Positions 35,603-44,297 are shown, counted from the first letter of the stretch. The stretch: 64,000 nucleotides of DNA from Pseudomonas sp. DG56-2 (GCF_004803755.1 NZ_CP032311.1:2744501-2808500), one strand, 5' to 3'. The notes: a model not told the origin generated them from the sequence alone. Numbers and translations are program-made.

Positions 35603-36538
35603 TCAGGCTTTTTGCAAGGCGCGTGGACGCTGGCTGCGTTCACCTGCGGTTTTATCCACTGCGGCCTGAAGCTGGAAGCTGAATTGCAGATCGGCAAAGT
35701 ACGTTGCTTCCAGGCCGCGGTTTTTAGCCGCTTGTGCGTCGTCGATGAAGTTCAGTTGGCCAATCAGCCCGTCACGTGTGGCGTAGGCAAAGTCGTCCCA
35801 GAGGTATTGGTCACCCTCAAAGTTGATTTGCGTGGTCAGGTGACGATAACCAGGCGCCGAGATGAAGAAGTGAATATGCGCCGGGCGCTGGCCATGACGG
35901 CCCAGGTGGTTGAGCACTTCTTGCGTGGTGCCTGTCGGTGGGCAGCCGTAGCCGCACGGTACGATGCTGCGTACGCGGTAGCTACCTTGGGCATCGGTGA
36001 GGATGCGCCGGCGCAGGTTGTATTCGGACTGACTTGGGTCGAAGTACGAATAAGTACCCTTGGTGCTGGCATGCCACACGTCTACCGTAGCGCCCGGAAC
36101 CGGCTGCCCTTCGGCGTCTACCACACGACCGTGCAGGTACATCGCGGTGCCAGGGTCGGTACCGTCATCCATGCGCGCCTCGCCCTCGGTCAACGGGGCC
36201 CCAGCTACGTACAGCGGGCCTTCGATAGTGCGCGGGGTGCCGCCACTGAGCCCGGCCTGGGCATCCTTGGCATCTTGCAGCAAGTCCAGAAAGTGCTCTA
36301 TTCCCAGGCCTGCGACCAGCAATCCGGCTTCCTGGTTACTGCCCATGCGGTTGAGGTAGTCCACCGCTTTCCAGAACTCGTCGTCGGTGATTTCAAGGTC
36401 TTCGATCAGTTTGGCGCTGTCTTGCAGTACACGCAGGATGATTTGCTTGAAGCGTTTGCTGCCCTGGTCGTTATCAATACCGGATACTTCTTTGAAGAAG
36501 TTTTGAACATCAGCGGTGTGTGAGATTTTCACTGTCAT
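35603..36538 (-). CDS. catA: Catechol 1,2-dioxygenase
   Basis: A 311-residue intradiol dioxygenase, the family's usual length, that cleaves catechol to cis,cis-muconate with a non-haem ferric centre. An N-terminal helical dimer domain (about 1-95) is followed by the catalytic beta domain. Iron ligands are visible as the tyrosine of GTYSYFDPSQSEYNLRRRI and the histidines of GQRPAHIHFFISAPGY. The start at 36538 follows AGGTGA; a GTG three codons earlier is unlikely. It is the last gene of catBCA and would accept the catechol produced by the nearby Iac enzymes. Confidence 0.95.
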   Translation of the reverse strand: MTVKISHTADVQNFFKEVSGIDNDQGSKRFKQIILRVLQDSAKLIEDLEITDDEFWKAVDYLNRMGSNQEAGLLVAGLGIEHFLDLLQDAKDAQAGLSGGTPRTIEGPLYVAGAPLTEGEARMDDGTDPGTAMYLHGRVVDAEGQPVPGATVDVWHASTKGTYSYFDPSQSEYNLRRRILTDAQGSYRVRSIVPCGYGCPPTGTTQEVLNHLGRHGQRPAHIHFFISAPGYRHLTTQINFEGDQYLWDDFAYATRDGLIGQLNFIDDAQAAKNRGLEATYFADLQFSFQLQAAVDKTAGERSQRPRALQKA

Positions 36539-36573
36539 TGTTATCACCTGTTATTTATTGTTTTAGCAACGGT

Positions 36574-36864
36574 TCAGCGATCGTCAGCGTGAATGGAAGA
36601 CGGATGACGGCACAGGCCGTCAATCTCGATGTTCATGTACGGGAACAATGGCAACTGCGTTAACGTGTCATGCAATGCTTCAACACTGGGTAGATCAAAT
36701 ACGCTGTAGTTGGCGTAGTGCCCGGCAATACGCCACAGGTGGCGCCAGGTGCCTTCTTGTTGCAGGCGCAGGGCCAATTCCTTTTCATCGGCCTTGAGTT
36801 TGGCAGCGGTGTCCGGGGCCATATCGGTGGGCAGTTTTACCGTCATCTTTACGTGAAAAAGCAT
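36574..36864 (-). CDS. catC: Muconolactone delta-isomerase
   Basis: A 96-residue muconolactone isomerase, exactly the size of known CatC. It converts muconolactone to beta-ketoadipate enol-lactone as a decamer of ferredoxin-like subunits. The family pattern is clear: LFHVKMTVKLPTDM at the N-terminus, ADEKELALRLQQEGTWRHLW, and a final PYMNIEIDGLCRHPSS. It lies 15 bp after catB and 35 bp before catA. Confidence 0.96.
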   Translation of the reverse strand: MLFHVKMTVKLPTDMAPDTAAKLKADEKELALRLQQEGTWRHLWRIAGHYANYSVFDLPSVEALHDTLTQLPLFPYMNIEIDGLCRHPSSIHADDR

Positions 36865-36879
36865 CGGTGGTTCCCTCTA

Positions 36880-38001
36880 TCAGCGGCGAACGAAGCGCGC
36901 CACGCGCTCTTCATCCAAAGTCAGGCCCAAGCCCGGGGTGCGCGGTACATGCAGGTGGAAATCGCGATACAGCGGCGCTTCAGTGACGATTTCTTCGGTG
37001 AGCAACAACGGGCCAAAGAGCTCGGTGCCCCAGGTCAGTTGGTTCAACGTGATAAAGGCATGGGCCGAGGCCAGCGTGGCAACGCTGCCTTCGAGCATGG
37101 TGCCGCCGTACAGGGCGATGCCTGCGGCTTCGGCGATATGCGCGGTGCGCAACACGGCACGTGGCCCGCCGTTTTTGGCGATTTTCAAGGCGAAGATGCT
37201 GGCCGCGCCGTCGATGGCGAGGCTCAGCGCGTCCTCAACGCATTCGATGGATTCATCGGCCATGATCGGTGCCGGGCTGACGCGACTAAGGTGCACCTGC
37301 CCTGCTCTGTTGTTGCGTGAGATCGGTTGTTCGATCAAATCGATGCCGTTATCGCCGAGCACCCGGCAAGCACGTACTGCCTGAGATATGTTCCAGTACT
37401 GGTTGACGTCGACCCGCACGCTGGCGCGCTCGCCCAAGGCCTTTTTGATCGCAATGACATGAGCCAGATCGATGTCGACCGGGTTGGCGCCAATCTTCAG
37501 CTTGAAGATGCGATGACGACGCAGGTCGAGCATCTGCTCGGCTTCGGCAATGTCGCGGGCGGTGTCGCCAGAGGCCAACGTCCAAGCCACTTCGAGACTG
37601 TCACGCACACGGCCGCCGAGCAGTTCGCTGACCGGCAACCCAAGCCGCTTGCCTTGAGCGTCGAGCAACGCGCTTTCGATACCCGACTTGGCGAAGGTAT
37701 TGCCCTTGGCGAGTTTGTCCAGTTTGAGCATGGCCGCATTGATGTTGTCTGCCGGCATGCCGACCAATGCCGGAGCTAGGTGTGCATCGATGTTGGTCTT
37801 GATGCTTTCCGGGCTTTCGTAGCCGTACGCCAGTCCGCCAATGGTGGTGGATTCACCAATGCCTTCGACCCCATCACTGCAGCGCAAACGCAGGATTACC
37901 AGGGTTTGCTGCTGCATGGTATGCATCGCCAGCTTGTGCGGGCGGATGGTCGGCAGGTCGACGATCAAAGCGTCAAGGCTTTCGATTATGGCGTTTGTCA
38001 T
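36880..38001 (-). CDS. catB: Muconate cycloisomerase
   Basis: A 373-residue enolase-superfamily enzyme that cyclises cis,cis-muconate to muconolactone. The acid-base lysines are in FKLKIGANP (K-x-K) near residue 168 and ALKIAKNGG near 275. Metal ligands lie in VRVDVNQYW, DLIEQPI and IMADESIE. The N-terminus TIRPHKLAMHTMQQQTLVI is typical of CatB. First gene of catBCA, divergent from catR, which would activate it when muconate accumulates. Confidence 0.95.
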   Translation of the reverse strand: MTNAIIESLDALIVDLPTIRPHKLAMHTMQQQTLVILRLRCSDGVEGIGESTTIGGLAYGYESPESIKTNIDAHLAPALVGMPADNINAAMLKLDKLAKGNTFAKSGIESALLDAQGKRLGLPVSELLGGRVRDSLEVAWTLASGDTARDIAEAEQMLDLRRHRIFKLKIGANPVDIDLAHVIAIKKALGERASVRVDVNQYWNISQAVRACRVLGDNGIDLIEQPISRNNRAGQVHLSRVSPAPIMADESIECVEDALSLAIDGAASIFALKIAKNGGPRAVLRTAHIAEAAGIALYGGTMLEGSVATLASAHAFITLNQLTWGTELFGPLLLTEEIVTEAPLYRDFHLHVPRTPGLGLTLDEERVARFVRR

Positions 38002-38058
38002 TGTTCGAGTGTCCCGTCAATTGAGGCGCAGCTGGCTAGCTTAATACAATATATTTCA

Positions 38059-38072
38059 CTTGATTATTCAAG
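38059..38072. promoter_or_regulatory. Candidate CatR-binding dyad
   Basis: CTTGA-TTAT-TCAAG, a perfect dyad of the LysR-box type, sits in the 136-bp gap between divergent catB and catR, about 60-70 bases upstream of each start. Its place suits a CatR activation site, but no known CatR consensus was compared. Confidence 0.4.
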
Positions 38073-38137
38073 CATTGCACGAGAACCTGACCGGCGTCCA
38101 ATATCAAAAAAATCTGCCACCATACCCAGGAGGTCTG

Positions 38138-39016
38138 ATGGAGCTTCGCCACCTTCGCTACTTCACGGTTTTGGCCGAAACCCTTAATTTCACCCGCGCC
38201 GCCGAACTTCTTCACATGGCTCAGCCGCCTCTGAGTCGACAGATCAGTCAACTGGAGGAACAAGTGGGGACGTTGTTGGTAGAGCGCGAACGGCCGCTAC
38301 GTCTGACCGAAGCCGGGCGCTATTTGTACGAGCACACCTGCACCCTGCTTGGGCAACTGCAAACCATCAGCGATAACACCCGGCGCATTGGCGAACGCAA
38401 GCGCCAATGGCTGGGGATAGGCTTTGCGCCGTCCACGTTATATGCCGATTTGCCTGAGCTGATTCGTGCGCTGCGCAGCGACGAGGGCCTGGAATTGGGG
38501 CTGAGCGAGATGACCACCGTGCAACAGGTAGAGGCGCTGAAAAGCGGTCGGATCGACATCGCTTTTGGCCGTATTCGCATTGACGACCCAGCGATCTATC
38601 AGCAGGTACTGCGTGAAGATCCCCTAGTGGCGGTGCTTCCAAGTGGCCATGCGTTGGCAGGCAAGGCTCTAGCGCTGGAACAACTGGCTAAAGAGCCCTT
38701 CGTCCTTTACCCGGCCAACCCGCGGCCTAGCTACGCCGACCACGTACTGGCCTTGTTTGCGCAACATGGCATGAGCATCAAGGTCAGTCAGTGGGCCAAT
38801 GAGTTGCAGACGGCGATCGGGCTGGTAGCGGCAGGCCTGGGGGTTACCTTGGTACCCTCCTCGGTTCAGCAGCACCGCACCGGGGTCGAATACGCCGCCC
38901 TGCTCGACCCCAGTGCTGTCAGCCCGATTATCCTCAGTCGCCGCACCGGTGATGTCAGCCCGATTGTTCAGCGCTGCTTGGCACTGGTGGAGCGAGAATC
39001 CAGCGCCTCCAGTTGA
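38138..39016 (+). CDS. catR: CatR, LysR-family activator
   Basis: A 292-residue LysR regulator of the CatR/BenM group: MELRHLRYFTVLAETLNFTR, MAQPPLSRQISQLEEQVG and RPLRLTEAGRYLYEH form the N-terminal winged helix. The effector domain has GIGFAPSTLYADLPELIRAL and ends SAVSPIILSRRTGDVSP, as in members that sense cis,cis-muconate. It is divergent from catBCA, the conserved layout. AGGAGG precedes the ATG at 38138 by about five bases, which decides the start over an in-frame alternative at 38060. Confidence 0.92.
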   Translation: MELRHLRYFTVLAETLNFTRAAELLHMAQPPLSRQISQLEEQVGTLLVERERPLRLTEAGRYLYEHTCTLLGQLQTISDNTRRIGERKRQWLGIGFAPSTLYADLPELIRALRSDEGLELGLSEMTTVQQVEALKSGRIDIAFGRIRIDDPAIYQQVLREDPLVAVLPSGHALAGKALALEQLAKEPFVLYPANPRPSYADHVLALFAQHGMSIKVSQWANELQTAIGLVAAGLGVTLVPSSVQQHRTGVEYAALLDPSAVSPIILSRRTGDVSPIVQRCLALVERESSASS

Positions 39017-39062
39017 CGACCAAGGCATTGTGATGCGTTTCGAACCCTCGCCCACCTTCGCA

Positions 39063-40097
39063 TCAGTTAGCTTTAGCCACCCAGGCATTGAACCGCTGCT
39101 CAAGCTCTTCTCCATGATCAACCCAGAACTCATTGTTCATGGGGATTGCCTGCGCCAGGTTAGCGGGGGCCGAGTTCAGACGTGCTGCCATGGCTGGATC
39201 GAGAAGTGATGCGGTGTGCAGGTTGGTCGAGCCATAGCCAAGCTTTACGGTATGGATTTTCTGGTTTTCCGGGCGTAGGGAAAACTCGATGAACTGTTCG
39301 GCGACCGCCTTGTTCTTGCTGCCCTTTGGAATCGCCCAGGAGTCAATGGCATAGATGCTCCCCTTCCAGACGATCTGCACCGGCGCTCCTGATTCTTGGG
39401 CAGAGAACACACGACCATTGAACGCAGTGCTCATCACCACATCGCCACTGGCGAGGAATTGCATTGGCTGCGCGCCAGCCTCCCACCATTGAATGCTGGA
39501 TTTGATCTGATCGAGTTTATTGAATGCGCGATCGACCCCTTCTTTGGTGCCCAACACCGTATAGATATCGGAATAGTCCACGCCATCGGCCATCAAGGCA
39601 ATTTCCAGGGTGTATTTGGCGCCCTTGCGCAGACTGCGTTTACCGGGAAACTTCTGGGTATCCCAGAAATCATTCCAACCGGTCGGTGCAGCGCTCAACT
39701 TCTCGCTGTTGTAAGCCATCGCCATCGACCAGATCAACAAGCCAGCGCCACAGTCCGATAGTGTGCCGGGCACGAAGTCTTCCTCTTTACCCAGTTTCGC
39801 CATGTCCAGTTGCTCAAACATCCCTTCTTCGCAGCCGCGTATCAGTTCCGGCGCTTCGACCTGCACGATGTCCCAATTGACGCTGTTGGTATCGACCATG
39901 ACTTTGATCCGGCCCATCTCGCCGTTGTACTCACCAGCGATCACCTTGTTGCCGGTGGCCTTCTCAAACGGTTTATAGAAAGCCTCCGATTGCACATCTT
40001 TACTTACGCCGCCGAACGAGATCACTGTTATCTCGTCGGCCATGGAACTCGACGCCATGGCGGCGAGCAACAAGGTTCCAATAGCTTTGTTTTTCAT
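39063..40097 (-). CDS. ABC transporter periplasmic binding protein (PotD-like), orphan
   Basis: A 344-residue secreted substrate-binding protein of the spermidine/putrescine (PotD) class. The signal peptide ends near residue 20 at SSSMA-DE. Conserved stretches are ITVISFGGVSKDVQSEAFYK, PFEKATGNKVI and YNGEMGRIKVM. It is clearly paralogous to the binding protein at 48491-49522 (shared RGCEEGMFE/RGCSEGLFE and DCGAGLLIWS/DCGVGIFIWS). No ABC permease or ATPase gene is in the window, so it must work with a transporter encoded elsewhere. It follows the class II aldolase gene on the same strand, suggesting a common function. Confidence 0.87.
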   Translation of the reverse strand: MKNKAIGTLLLAAMASSSMADEITVISFGGVSKDVQSEAFYKPFEKATGNKVIAGEYNGEMGRIKVMVDTNSVNWDIVQVEAPELIRGCEEGMFEQLDMAKLGKEEDFVPGTLSDCGAGLLIWSMAMAYNSEKLSAAPTGWNDFWDTQKFPGKRSLRKGAKYTLEIALMADGVDYSDIYTVLGTKEGVDRAFNKLDQIKSSIQWWEAGAQPMQFLASGDVVMSTAFNGRVFSAQESGAPVQIVWKGSIYAIDSWAIPKGSKNKAVAEQFIEFSLRPENQKIHTVKLGYGSTNLHTASLLDPAMAARLNSAPANLAQAIPMNNEFWVDHGEELEQRFNAWVAKAN

Positions 40098-40174
40098 TTC
40101 TAGCCCTTAGGATTGTTAGTTTTGGCAGATATGCACGGCAAGGTAATAGCTTCGCGGTGATCGGTTGTCGCCTG

Positions 40175-40948
40175 TCAGCTGCGGTAATCTACGGGATCAT
40201 TGGCGATCAGGCGCAGTGCTGAGTTCCAAGCAAGTTGATGCAGTTGTTGGTCGATCTCGTCATCGGACTGTTGGGCAGTCAATTCACAGACCGCCTCTGT
40301 CGGGAAGCGCAACGCTTGTCCGCCAGCGAGTGCCTGCACCTGAGCCTGGCAAGCGCGCTCAAGGAAGTAAATCTGATTGAAGGCTTCGGCGATGCTGCCG
40401 CCAGTTGCAAGCAACCCATGATTGCGCAGGATCATCGCCATGTGCGGGCCCAAGTCGGCAACCAAGCGGGCGCGCTCGTCGGGGTTTAACGAGATACCTT
40501 CATAGGTGTGGTAACCCAGGCGCCGGTAGAACTTCAGGGCATGCTGACTGATCGGCAATAGCCCTTGCTCTTGTGCAGATACGGCGATACCCGCTGAGGT
40601 ATGGGTGTGCACCACGCAATCGATATCCGGACGCGCCGCATGAATCGCCGAGTGGATATTGAAACCGGCGCGGTTGACACTATCGGGACCGCGCCACGGG
40701 TCTACTACATTGCCCTCATGGTCAATTTTGATCAAATCCGAAGCACGCATTTCGTGGAACAGTACCCCATAGCAATTGATCAGGAAGTGTCCTTCCTCGC
40801 CTGGCACCCTGGCGGAAATGTGCGTGTCGATCAGGTCGGTCATGCGAAAGTGCGCGAGCAACCGATACAGTGCCGCCAGGTCACAGCGGGTTTTCCACTC
40901 TTCAGGGGAGATCTTGCTACGGTCTATTTTCAGGAGGGTATCGTGCAT
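40175..40948 (-). CDS. Class II aldolase/adducin family protein
   Basis: A 257-residue metal-dependent aldolase or decarboxylase-type enzyme of the class II aldolase/adducin family. The zinc site is shown by HTHTSAG near residue 110 and the later histidine in ILRNHGLLATGG; the N-terminus has the usual MTDLIDTHISARVPG. It resembles adducin-like members acting on hydroxy acids rather than the sugar-phosphate enzymes. It is divergent from a MocR regulator and upstream of the PotD-like gene, so it probably belongs to a small MocR-controlled catabolic unit. The ATG at 40948 is placed by family length. Confidence 0.82.
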   Translation of the reverse strand: MHDTLLKIDRSKISPEEWKTRCDLAALYRLLAHFRMTDLIDTHISARVPGEEGHFLINCYGVLFHEMRASDLIKIDHEGNVVDPWRGPDSVNRAGFNIHSAIHAARPDIDCVVHTHTSAGIAVSAQEQGLLPISQHALKFYRRLGYHTYEGISLNPDERARLVADLGPHMAMILRNHGLLATGGSIAEAFNQIYFLERACQAQVQALAGGQALRFPTEAVCELTAQQSDDEIDQQLHQLAWNSALRLIANDPVDYRS

Positions 40949-41120
40949 GGCGGATCCAGGTTCGTGATATGTTCTGCTGATAAATCGATCGGCTATGGCC
41001 CGATCTTGCCGCAGCACCCTACTGGCGGCCATACACAGGAAATGCCGTTGGCTGGCATCACTGTTATGGTCTTTTTACCGGTACACGTGCCTGCCCATGC
41101 CCTGCTTGAGCGAAAGTTTT

Positions 41121-42521
41121 ATGATGTTCCTGAACCCCAGTTCCCAGGCGCCGCTGGTTAGCCAGATCGTTGCGGGCATAAGCTTGGCGATCAAACAACA
41201 ACAGCTTCGCCCTGGCAGCAAGTTGCCCTCGATCCGCAGGCTCTCGCAATCGCACAATGTCAGCCACTTCACCGTGGTCGAGGCCTACGATCGACTGGTT
41301 GCGCTGGGTTTATTGAAAGCCGTACCCAATGCGGGTTTCTACGTACGGGAGCCGGCGGATAGCGTTATCGGCGAGGCGCCATGCGAGACAGCCGCCCCTG
41401 ACTACGCGTTTGATTTCGACGCACATCTGCTATTGCAGCGAGTCTTCCAACCAATGGGTATGGAAGTCCGTCCTGGTGTTGGGCTGCTTCCTGAACAGTG
41501 GACGGACGACGATGGCCTGCAACGCAGCCTGCGGATCCTGGCTCGCAGCGCGCCCAGCAGTTTCTCCGGATACGGCATTGCCAAAGGCAGCGCAAAGCTG
41601 CGCAGCAAGCTGGCCGAGAAACTGGCGGATAGCCAGATTGCCGCCCACCCCGAACAAATCATGCTGACCAGCGGCGCCAGCCAAGCCCTGGACCTGGTAG
41701 TGCGCTATCTAGTGCACTGCGGCGACAGCGTGCTGGTCGACGAGCCGGGCTATCACAATCTTTTTCTAAACCTGCATCTACAAGGTGCCAAGCTCCTGGG
41801 CGTGCCGCGCACTCGTGATGGCATCGATCTGCTACAGCTTGAGCGATTGATCGTTCAGCATCGGCCAAAGGTGTTCTTCACCAACACCCGCCTGCAATGC
41901 CCGACCGGCACCAGCTTGTCGCTTGCGGTCGCCCATCGCCTGCTACAACTGGCAGAGAAGTATGATTTCCTGATCGTCGAGAACGATATCTATGCTGATC
42001 TTGACCCAAGCGGCCAGCAGGCGCTGGCCGGGATGGATCAGCTGTCGAGGGTGATTTACATTGCCAGCTTTTCCAAAGCCATAGCCCCGGCATTGCGAGT
42101 GGGCTTCATCGCTGCCCATCAGGAACTGATCGAAGAGTTACTGCCGTTAAAATTGGTCAGTGGCCTCACAAGCTCGGAAATAACAGAAGAGCTGGCCCTT
42201 GAAGTGTTGCTGCAAGGGCGCCATCGCAAACACGTCAAACAGCTGCAAAGCTATCTGGCCGAGGCCCATGACAGCGTCGCTCGACGCCTGCGCAGTGTGG
42301 GCATGGAGCTATTTGTCGAACCACGGGCAGGCCTGTTCTTGTGGGCGCGACACCCACAGGTCGTTGACTCCACGGCACTGGCCATGAAGGCCAAGGAAGA
42401 AAAAATCCTCCTCGCCCCTGGGCAATTGTTCATGCCGGATACCCGCGTACTGCCATGGATTCGCTTCAATGTGGCCCATTCGATGGATGAACGAATCTAT
42501 CGCTTTCTTGGCAACATCTGA
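41121..42521 (+). CDS. MocR-type GntR/aminotransferase regulator
   Basis: A regulator of about 466 residues with an N-terminal GntR winged helix (about 10-75: LRPGSKLPSIRRLSQSHNVS, HFTVVEAYDRLVALGLL). This is fused to a fold-type I aminotransferase domain (about 110-460). The PLP lysine is in SFSKAIAPALRVGF, with MLTSGASQALDLV and FLIVENDIYADL as cofactor contacts. MocR proteins sense amines or amino acids through PLP. It is divergent from the class II aldolase gene and probably controls it. Starts at 41121, 41124 and 41097 are all possible; 41121 is preferred on family fit only. Confidence 0.88.
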   Translation: MMFLNPSSQAPLVSQIVAGISLAIKQQQLRPGSKLPSIRRLSQSHNVSHFTVVEAYDRLVALGLLKAVPNAGFYVREPADSVIGEAPCETAAPDYAFDFDAHLLLQRVFQPMGMEVRPGVGLLPEQWTDDDGLQRSLRILARSAPSSFSGYGIAKGSAKLRSKLAEKLADSQIAAHPEQIMLTSGASQALDLVVRYLVHCGDSVLVDEPGYHNLFLNLHLQGAKLLGVPRTRDGIDLLQLERLIVQHRPKVFFTNTRLQCPTGTSLSLAVAHRLLQLAEKYDFLIVENDIYADLDPSGQQALAGMDQLSRVIYIASFSKAIAPALRVGFIAAHQELIEELLPLKLVSGLTSSEITEELALEVLLQGRHRKHVKQLQSYLAEAHDSVARRLRSVGMELFVEPRAGLFLWARHPQVVDSTALAMKAKEEKILLAPGQLFMPDTRVLPWIRFNVAHSMDERIYRFLGNI

Positions 42522-42708
42522 CCAGTTTGGATCGATAAAGAGACCTCGAACAGTCCGCTCAAACGGTTTGCGGCCCGACCCGCGCAAAACTCCAACCGAC
42601 ACATGCAGTGCCGAGGAATCCCTTTGAGTCCCCAGCGACTTTTAGTCCTCGAAGCATTGAACTTTTAGTCTCTTGCACAGGCCATCTGCTCATGTAGGAG
42701 AAACCGTC
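42522..42708. other. Intergenic region upstream of the NUDIX fragment
   Basis: The stretch between the MocR stop and the next start contains two short near-repeats of CTTTTAGTC (about 42640-42670), a leader, and GGAG at 42697-42700 serving the start at 42709. No other gene is supported. Confidence 0.45.
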
Positions 42709-42849
42709 ATGAACCCATCGAAAGAGTTGCATGCGACCATTATCTGCTTGCAAGAAGGAAGGATTCTGTTCGTGCGCAAGGAGGCTCCCGAATGGTCTCT
42801 ACCGGGTGGCAAAATTGAGTCACTAGCGGGCCTGCTTTACCCCGAATAG
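42709..42849 (+). pseudogene. Truncated NUDIX hydrolase
   Basis: A 46-codon frame with a good ribosome-binding site (GGAG eight bases upstream). It encodes the first strands of a NUDIX hydrolase: ATIICLQEGRILFVRKEAPE, then WSLPGGKIE, which is the entry to the Nudix box (G-x5-E...). The frame then runs into unrelated sequence (SLAGLLYPE) and stops before the catalytic R-E-x-x-E-E-x-G-U, so it cannot be an active hydrolase. The rest of the gene is not found downstream. A deletion or rearrangement at about 42817 is the simplest explanation. Confidence 0.75.
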
Positions 42850-42912
42850 TTCTACCGCAGATGAGCTCAGCGCTGAGCGGCAAGAACTAGCAAAAGGGTG
42901 CGGTGAGTGGCT

Positions 42913-43077
42913 TCAGGATTTGCGCTGCCCGTCTTTTCTAGCCGTTTTCTGCGCAGTCGAATCATGCGCAGTTCCAGACGAACCATCCGGTCGATGAGCA
43001 TCATTGTCACGCTCTTGTTCGCCATTCGTTGGGGGTGGTGCTCCTGTTTTCGCCTGACCTTCATTGTGCTTTTTCAT
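42913..43077 (-). CDS. Small hydrophilic protein
   Basis: A 54-residue frame not matched by any family I recognise. It starts MKKHNEGQAKTGAPPPTNGE and ends TARKDGQRKS, with no hydrophobic segment and a high share of Asp, Lys, Arg, Gly and Ser, as in disordered stress proteins. A purine-rich AGGGGTAGGG lies 9-16 bases upstream. It is divergent from the CinA-like gene, and overlapping frames on both strands look less protein-like. Real but uncharacterised, moderate confidence only. Confidence 0.42.
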   Translation of the reverse strand: MKKHNEGQAKTGAPPPTNGEQERDNDAHRPDGSSGTAHDSTAQKTARKDGQRKS

Positions 43078-43267
43078 TGTCTGCCCTACCCCTCTTCAGT
43101 GTTCCGCTGACAACGGAGGGAACCCATCCGCTTGTACTTACACAGATGTCCAGACGAGCAACAAAGTTCATATCAGCGACGTTCATATCGGCGACCAAGC
43201 TGAATGGGTTGAACCATTTGCCAACAAATTACGTCCACCGCAAAAGCTCCCTCGAGTCCATAACGAA

Positions 43268-43795
43268 ATGGCATGCGATCCCGTAATGGCAGTGCTCGAC
43301 TATCTCAAAGACCACCACCTGGTGCTCACCACTGCGGAGTCCTGTACAGCGGGGTGCATGGTTGCATTGCTGGCCGCCTGCCCGGGTACAGGAGAGGTAT
43401 TGGAAAGCGGCTATGTCGTCTATTCCCCTTCTGCCAAGAAGCGTCTGCTAGGGGTAAATCCTGAGACAATCGAGCGTTATGGACTGACCAGCGAGGCGGT
43501 AGCCGGGGAAATGTCTGTAGGGGCGTTGATGGACAGCGATGCCAACGTCGCTGTTGCAACTACCGGGGTGGCCGGGCCTGCCCCTGAATCTGGAGTTTTG
43601 CCCGGCACCCTGTGTTTTGCCTGGGCGTTTGCCGGCGAGCCCATCGCAGTGTTTACGCATACTCAGCGTTTTTTCGGGGAACGCTCGGAGGTTATGCAGG
43701 CAGGTGCTCTCTATGGGCTGACCCAGCTGACTCACTATCACGAGCGCTGGCTCCGCGAGCGCACACCTGAGGGGAATGGCAATGACGGACGATGA
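43268..43795 (+). CDS. CinA-like nicotinamide-nucleotide amidohydrolase
   Basis: A stand-alone C-terminal CinA (PncC) domain of about 175 residues that would deamidate nicotinamide mononucleotide in the pyridine-nucleotide salvage cycle. The signature is VLTTAESCTAGCMVALLAAC with the active serine, followed by YVVYSPSAKKRLLGV and TTGVAGPAPES. The ATG at 43268 is the first in frame with reasonable family fit. However, the frame is open back to 43064 and encodes a non-random extension (HISDVHIGDQAEWVEPFANK), so the N-terminus is uncertain. Its stop overlaps the next gene by 14 bases. Confidence 0.83.
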   Translation: MACDPVMAVLDYLKDHHLVLTTAESCTAGCMVALLAACPGTGEVLESGYVVYSPSAKKRLLGVNPETIERYGLTSEAVAGEMSVGALMDSDANVAVATTGVAGPAPESGVLPGTLCFAWAFAGEPIAVFTHTQRFFGERSEVMQAGALYGLTQLTHYHERWLRERTPEGNGNDGR

Positions 43796-44288
43796 GCACG
43801 TCTCCATGCACCATCCCGTTCAGGAAGACATGAATATGCAGCGACGCGTCTGGCGCTTCGAACGAGCAGGTTGGTATGTGCTCGTGATCATTTTACTGCT
43901 GGGTTTGGCCGGTCTGTTTGGCAACGGCCCCCTCAGCGATGCTCAGGTCATGAGCGAGGATGGCCGGCTGCTGGTGGAATATCAACGGCTCAGTCGCAGC
44001 GGAACCACTGACAGCTTGCGTATCACGGTACGTGGTAGGGCCCAAGAACCAATCATGCTGCAACTCGGTGGCTCCTTACTGCGTGAAGCCAGCATTGAGA
44101 CCATTCAACCAGCGCCGCAAGTGTCGCGCTCTCAGGGCAAGGCCATCTTGCTCCAGCTGGGTTCCAGCGAGGATGGTAGTGCCACGCTCTACCTGACGTT
44201 ACGCAGCGAATACGTGGGCACGCTTGAAGGCGTGGTCATGGCAGGCCCATCCAGCGTTGTCCGCTTCTCCACCTTTCTGTTCCCTTAG
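43782..44288 (+). CDS. Single-pass membrane protein of unknown function
   Basis: A 168-residue protein with one membrane helix near residues 28-50 (GWYVLVIILLLGLAGLFGNG) and a C-terminal domain of beta-strand character facing the periplasm (SLRITVRGRAQEPIMLQLGG). I do not recognise a family. It overlaps the CinA-like gene by 14 bases and is followed nine bases later by a DUF421 gene, so the three form an operon. The pairing with DUF421 suggests a membrane-associated stress or sensing role, but nothing in the sequence proves this. Confidence 0.7.
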   Translation: MTDDEHVSMHHPVQEDMNMQRRVWRFERAGWYVLVIILLLGLAGLFGNGPLSDAQVMSEDGRLLVEYQRLSRSGTTDSLRITVRGRAQEPIMLQLGGSLLREASIETIQPAPQVSRSQGKAILLQLGSSEDGSATLYLTLRSEYVGTLEGVVMAGPSSVVRFSTFLFP

Positions 44289-44297
44289 GAGCACGCA

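Noticed and set aside
42867..43064. Minus-strand 65-codon frame MKVRRKQ... overlapping the small hydrophilic protein gene.
   Set aside because: No ribosome-binding site and an odd basic composition; the frame 42913-43077 has a better leader and composition.
43164..43197. Tandem near-repeat GTTCATATC-GCGAC, seen as a possible regulatory array.
   Set aside because: Only two units, lying in a possible N-terminal extension of the CinA-like frame; too little to support an element.
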